From Actinomadura pelletieri DSM 43383 (GTDB taxonomy: Bacteria > Actinomycetota > Actinomycetes > Streptosporangiales > Streptosporangiaceae), in assembly GCF_003634705.1 (NCBI RefSeq), contig NZ_RBWU01000004.1:124001-188000 (forward strand): DNA of 64,000 bases, written 5' to 3'. The translations under genes were made by a program, and so were the position numbers. Positions 61,354 through 64,000 of this stretch are shown here, piece after piece (within the stretch, counting starts at the first letter, position 1; the number at the start of each line of letters is the position of its first letter). The notes beneath the pieces were generated by a model that searched no databases, was not told the DNA's origin, and saw only the letters and a list, made by a program, of their open reading frames with translations.

Positions 61354-63404
61354 GGGTCGCAACCGACATCGGCGGGACGTTCACCGACCTCGCCTATCTC
61401 GACGACGGGGGACGGCTGCGGGTCGCCAAGTCGCCCAGCACGCCCGGCGGGTTCGACCGCGGCGTCGGCGACGTGCTGACCCTGGCGGGCATCGACGGCG
61501 GCGTCGAGACGTTCGTCCACGGCACCACCGTCGTGATCAACGCGCTCCTGGAGCGCCGGGGCGCCACGGTCGCGCTGCTGACCACGAAGGGTTTCCGGGA
61601 CGTCCTCGACATCGGCCGCGCCAGCCGTCCCGACCTCTACAACTTCCGCTACCGGGCGCCGGAGCCGTTCGTGCCCCGGCACCTGCGCTTCGAGATCGAC
61701 GAGCGGCGGGACGCCACCGGAGCCGAGGTCAGGCCGCTGGCCGAGAACGACGTCCGCGCGGCGGTCGAGGCGGCTCGCGCGGCGGGCGCCACCGCCCTGG
61801 CCGTGGCGTTCCTGCACTCCTACGCCGACCCGGCGCACGAGGTGCGGTGCGGGGAGCTGATCGCGGAACTGTGGCCGGAGGCGTTCGTGACGCTGTCCCA
61901 CGAGGTCACCCGCGAGTGGCGCGAGTACGAGCGGTCCAACACCGCCGTGTTCAACGCCTACGTCCAGGAGACCGCCTCGACCTACCTGGACCGGCTCGAA
62001 GCGCGGCTCGGCAAGCACGGCATCACCGGCAACTCCCGGGTGATGCGGTCCAACGGCGGCGCGATGACGTTCGCGCGGGCGCAGCACCTGCCGATCACGC
62101 TGGTGGAGTCCGGACCGGCCGCCGGGGTGATCGCGGCGGCGGCGGTCGGCACGGCGATGGGCGCCACCGACGTGATCACGCTCGACATCGGCGGCACGAC
62201 CGCGAAGACGTCCCTCATCGAGGGCGGCGAGGTCAGGGTCACCACCGACTACCGCGTCGACTGGACGCCCGGCTCGCCCGGCTACCCGATCAAGGCGCCG
62301 GTCGTGGACATCGTCGAGATCGGCGCGGGCGGTGGCTCCATAGCCTGGGTCGACGAGCGCGGACGCCTCGGGCTCGGGCCGCGGAGCGCGGGCGCGGAAC
62401 CCGGCCCCGCCTGTTACCCCAACGGTGGCGCGGAGCCGACGCTGACCGACGCGAACCTCGTCGCCGGGCGGCTCAACCCCGACAACTTCCTCGGCGGCCA
62501 GATGCGGGTGTCGGTCGAACGTGCCCGTGCCGCGCTGGCCGAGGTCGGCGCGGCGCTCGGGCTGGACGCCGAGGCGACGGCCCTCGGCGTGATCCGGCTC
62601 GCGAACGCCAAGATGCTGAACGCGATCAAGCTGGTGTCGGTGCGCCGGGGCCATGACCCCCGCGACTTCTCCCTTATGGCGTTCGGGGGCGGCGGCGCCG
62701 TCCACGCGCTGGCGCTCGGCGCGGAACTCAAGGCGAAGAACGTCGTGATCCCGCGGATGCCGGCCAACTTCTCGGCGGTCGGAATGCTCATGACCCGGCT
62801 CAAGTCCGACTGGGTGCGCACGCGCGTGCTGCCGGTCGCGGCGCCGTCCGACCCGGAGTGGACGTCGGTGTGGGAGTCGCTGAAACGGCAGGCCGCCGGC
62901 TACTTCGCCGCCGAGTCGGTCGACGCGGGCGCGCTGACCTTCACCGGCTCGGTCGACGCCCGCTACCTGGGCCAGGAGCACACCGTCACCATCCCCGTCG
63001 ACACGGCCGCGCCGATCGAGACCATCCTCGGCGGCTTCCACGACGCGCACGAGCGCCTCTACACGTTCCGGCTGGACGTCCCGGTCCAGGTGGTGAACTT
63101 CCGCCTGGCCGCGGCCGCCGCCGAACCCGCGTCCGCCGTGGCCTGGAGCCCCGACCCGGACGCGAGCGTCGACGCCGCCCGCAAGGGCGTCCGGCGGGTC
63201 CTGTTCGAGGACGGCGGCGCGCTGGACTGCCCCTACTACGACCGTGAACTGCTGCCGGTCGGCGCCGCGCTGAGCGGGCCGTCCATCATCGAGGAGTCCG
63301 GCACCTCGACGGTCGTCCATCCCGGCCAGACGGCGGTCGTCGACGACCAGGGCAACCTCGTCGTCGCACTGTCCGCCCGTCCCGACGAGCGGAGCGGCGC
63401 ATGA
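61350..63404 (+). CDS. Hydantoinase/oxoprolinase HyuA-type subunit
   Basis: 684 aa. ATPase-like N-terminal motif VATDIGGTFTDLAYL, then VHGTTVVINALLERRGA, NGGAMTF, ITLDIGGTTAKTSL and FGGGGAVHALALG. Members are ATP-dependent N-methylhydantoinases, oxoprolinases or aryl ketone/acetone carboxylase subunits. Pairing with HyuB and a carbamoyl amidase favours hydantoin cleavage. ATGA overlaps on both sides. Confidence 0.92.
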   Translation: MRVATDIGGTFTDLAYLDDGGRLRVAKSPSTPGGFDRGVGDVLTLAGIDGGVETFVHGTTVVINALLERRGATVALLTTKGFRDVLDIGRASRPDLYNFRYRAPEPFVPRHLRFEIDERRDATGAEVRPLAENDVRAAVEAARAAGATALAVAFLHSYADPAHEVRCGELIAELWPEAFVTLSHEVTREWREYERSNTAVFNAYVQETASTYLDRLEARLGKHGITGNSRVMRSNGGAMTFARAQHLPITLVESGPAAGVIAAAAVGTAMGATDVITLDIGGTTAKTSLIEGGEVRVTTDYRVDWTPGSPGYPIKAPVVDIVEIGAGGGSIAWVDERGRLGLGPRSAGAEPGPACYPNGGAEPTLTDANLVAGRLNPDNFLGGQMRVSVERARAALAEVGAALGLDAEATALGVIRLANAKMLNAIKLVSVRRGHDPRDFSLMAFGGGGAVHALALGAELKAKNVVIPRMPANFSAVGMLMTRLKSDWVRTRVLPVAAPSDPEWTSVWESLKRQAAGYFAAESVDAGALTFTGSVDARYLGQEHTVTIPVDTAAPIETILGGFHDAHERLYTFRLDVPVQVVNFRLAAAAAEPASAVAWSPDPDASVDAARKGVRRVLFEDGGALDCPYYDRELLPVGAALSGPSIIEESGTSTVVHPGQTAVVDDQGNLVVALSARPDERSGA

Positions 63405-64000
63405 GCACCTCCATCGACCCGTTCGAACTGGAGATCATCTCCGAGCATGTGTCGGCGACCGCCGACGAGATGTTCATCACCACGACCCGCACCGCGCAGA
63501 GCGCCATGATCTACGAGGTGCTCGACTTCTCGGTCGGCGTCACCGACGCGACCGGGCGGCTCGTCACCCAGGGCAACGGCCTGACGATCCTGCTGCGCAT
63601 CTTCGGCGAGCAGGTCAGGGACACGCTGCGGATGTACGGGGCGGACGGGCTCACCGACGGCGACATCGTGATGACCAACGACCCCTACGGCCCCGGCGGC
63701 AGCCACCTCAACGACATGACGCTGGTGATGCCGGTGTTCGTGGACGGTGAGATCGTCGCCTTCACCTGTAACCAGGCGCACTGGGCCGACGTCGGCGGCA
63801 AGGACCCCGGCAGCGTGAGCGTCGACGCCACCGACATCTTCCAGGAGGGCCTGCAACTGCCCCGGGTGAAGATCTTCAAGGCGGGGGTGCTGGACGACGA
63901 GCTGGCCCGCATCCTGCAGAGCAACTCCCGGCTTCCCCAGGTGGCGCTCGGCGACCTGCACGCGCAGGCCGCCTCGGTGAAGGTCGGCGCACAGCGGATC
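63401..64000 (+). CDS. Hydantoinase/oxoprolinase HyuB-type subunit (3' truncated by window edge)
   Basis: First 200 codons only. FELEIISEHVSATADEMFIT, TQGNGLTILL, DGDIVMTNDPYGPGGSHLND and ARILQSNSRLPQVALGDLHA are typical HyuB sequence. Forms the enzyme with HyuA; the gene continues past the right edge. Confidence 0.93.
   Translation, partial: MSTSIDPFELEIISEHVSATADEMFITTTRTAQSAMIYEVLDFSVGVTDATGRLVTQGNGLTILLRIFGEQVRDTLRMYGADGLTDGDIVMTNDPYGPGGSHLNDMTLVMPVFVDGEIVAFTCNQAHWADVGGKDPGSVSVDATDIFQEGLQLPRVKIFKAGVLDDELARILQSNSRLPQVALGDLHAQAASVKVGAQRI

Overview
The window is high-GC actinomycete DNA (GC-rich third codon positions, GTG starts, LuxR/LAL regulators, NarL-type two-component systems, a mevalonate operon). 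It resembles an Actinomadura/Streptomyces-type soil actinomycete; I cannot name a species. Genes are tightly packed, many with ATGA or TGATG overlaps.

Layout. (1) 1-3.5 kb, minus strand: phenylacetate catabolism, paaZ-paaA-paaB-paaC (paaC cut by the window edge), with a TetR-type operator upstream. (2) 3.6-6.4 kb: a small DUF6223-type membrane protein and an MMPL transporter, each behind the same palindrome-plus-promoter module. (3) 7-12 kb: two convergent, overlapping LuxR regulators, one full LAL and one lacking its ATPase core. (4) 12-31.6 kb: the centrepiece, a biosynthetic gene cluster. One arm (12.2-19.4 kb) is a mevalonate operon (polyprenyl diphosphate synthase, MK, MVD, PMK, type 2 IDI, HMGR, but no HMG-CoA synthase) ending in an ABBA-fold aromatic prenyltransferase. 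A PhzE-type ADIC synthase is convergent with it. The other arm (21.6-31.6 kb) holds aspartokinase, GriI-like aldolase and GriH-like cyclase (3-amino-4-hydroxybenzoate route), an amidohydrolase-fold protein, a PaaK-like acyl-CoA ligase, a FAD hydroxylase, an EntA-like dehydrogenase and a PhzD isochorismatase (3-hydroxyanthranilate route), an MFS exporter and a second SDR. A class II DAHP synthase at 42 kb probably feeds chorismate. Both arms start behind the same 20-bp palindrome, placed exactly 21 nt before the -10 box. I read this as one LuxR-controlled cluster for a prenylated aminohydroxybenzoate product, possibly a benzoxazole.

(5) 31.6-38 kb: DUF6081 protein, DUF485 plus sodium/solute symporter, a phenol-type FAD hydroxylase, and a vanadium-haloperoxidase-like secreted protein with degenerate catalytic motifs. 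(6) 38.5-42.1 kb: two NarL-type two-component pairs; one kinase carries a pseudo-receiver, and the other pair has the same palindrome that precedes the MMPL genes. (7) 43.6-48.4 kb: LuxR regulator, NTF2-like protein, aldehyde dehydrogenase, acyl-CoA-dehydrogenase-fold protein and flavin reductase, closed by a strong bidirectional terminator. (8) 48.5-54.7 kb, minus strand: IclR-linked aromatic catabolic operon (Rieske oxygenase, LigB-type ring-cleavage dioxygenase, M20 hydrolase, two alpha/beta hydrolases, a 38-residue membrane peptide). (9) 55-60.6 kb: 2-oxoacid dehydrogenase E1a-E1b-E2, enoyl-CoA hydratase and PaaK. (10) 60.7 kb to the end: leaderless operon of a cysteine amidohydrolase and HyuA/HyuB hydantoinase subunits, HyuB running off the window.

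No rRNA, tRNA, CRISPR, insertion sequence, PKS or NRPS was seen.
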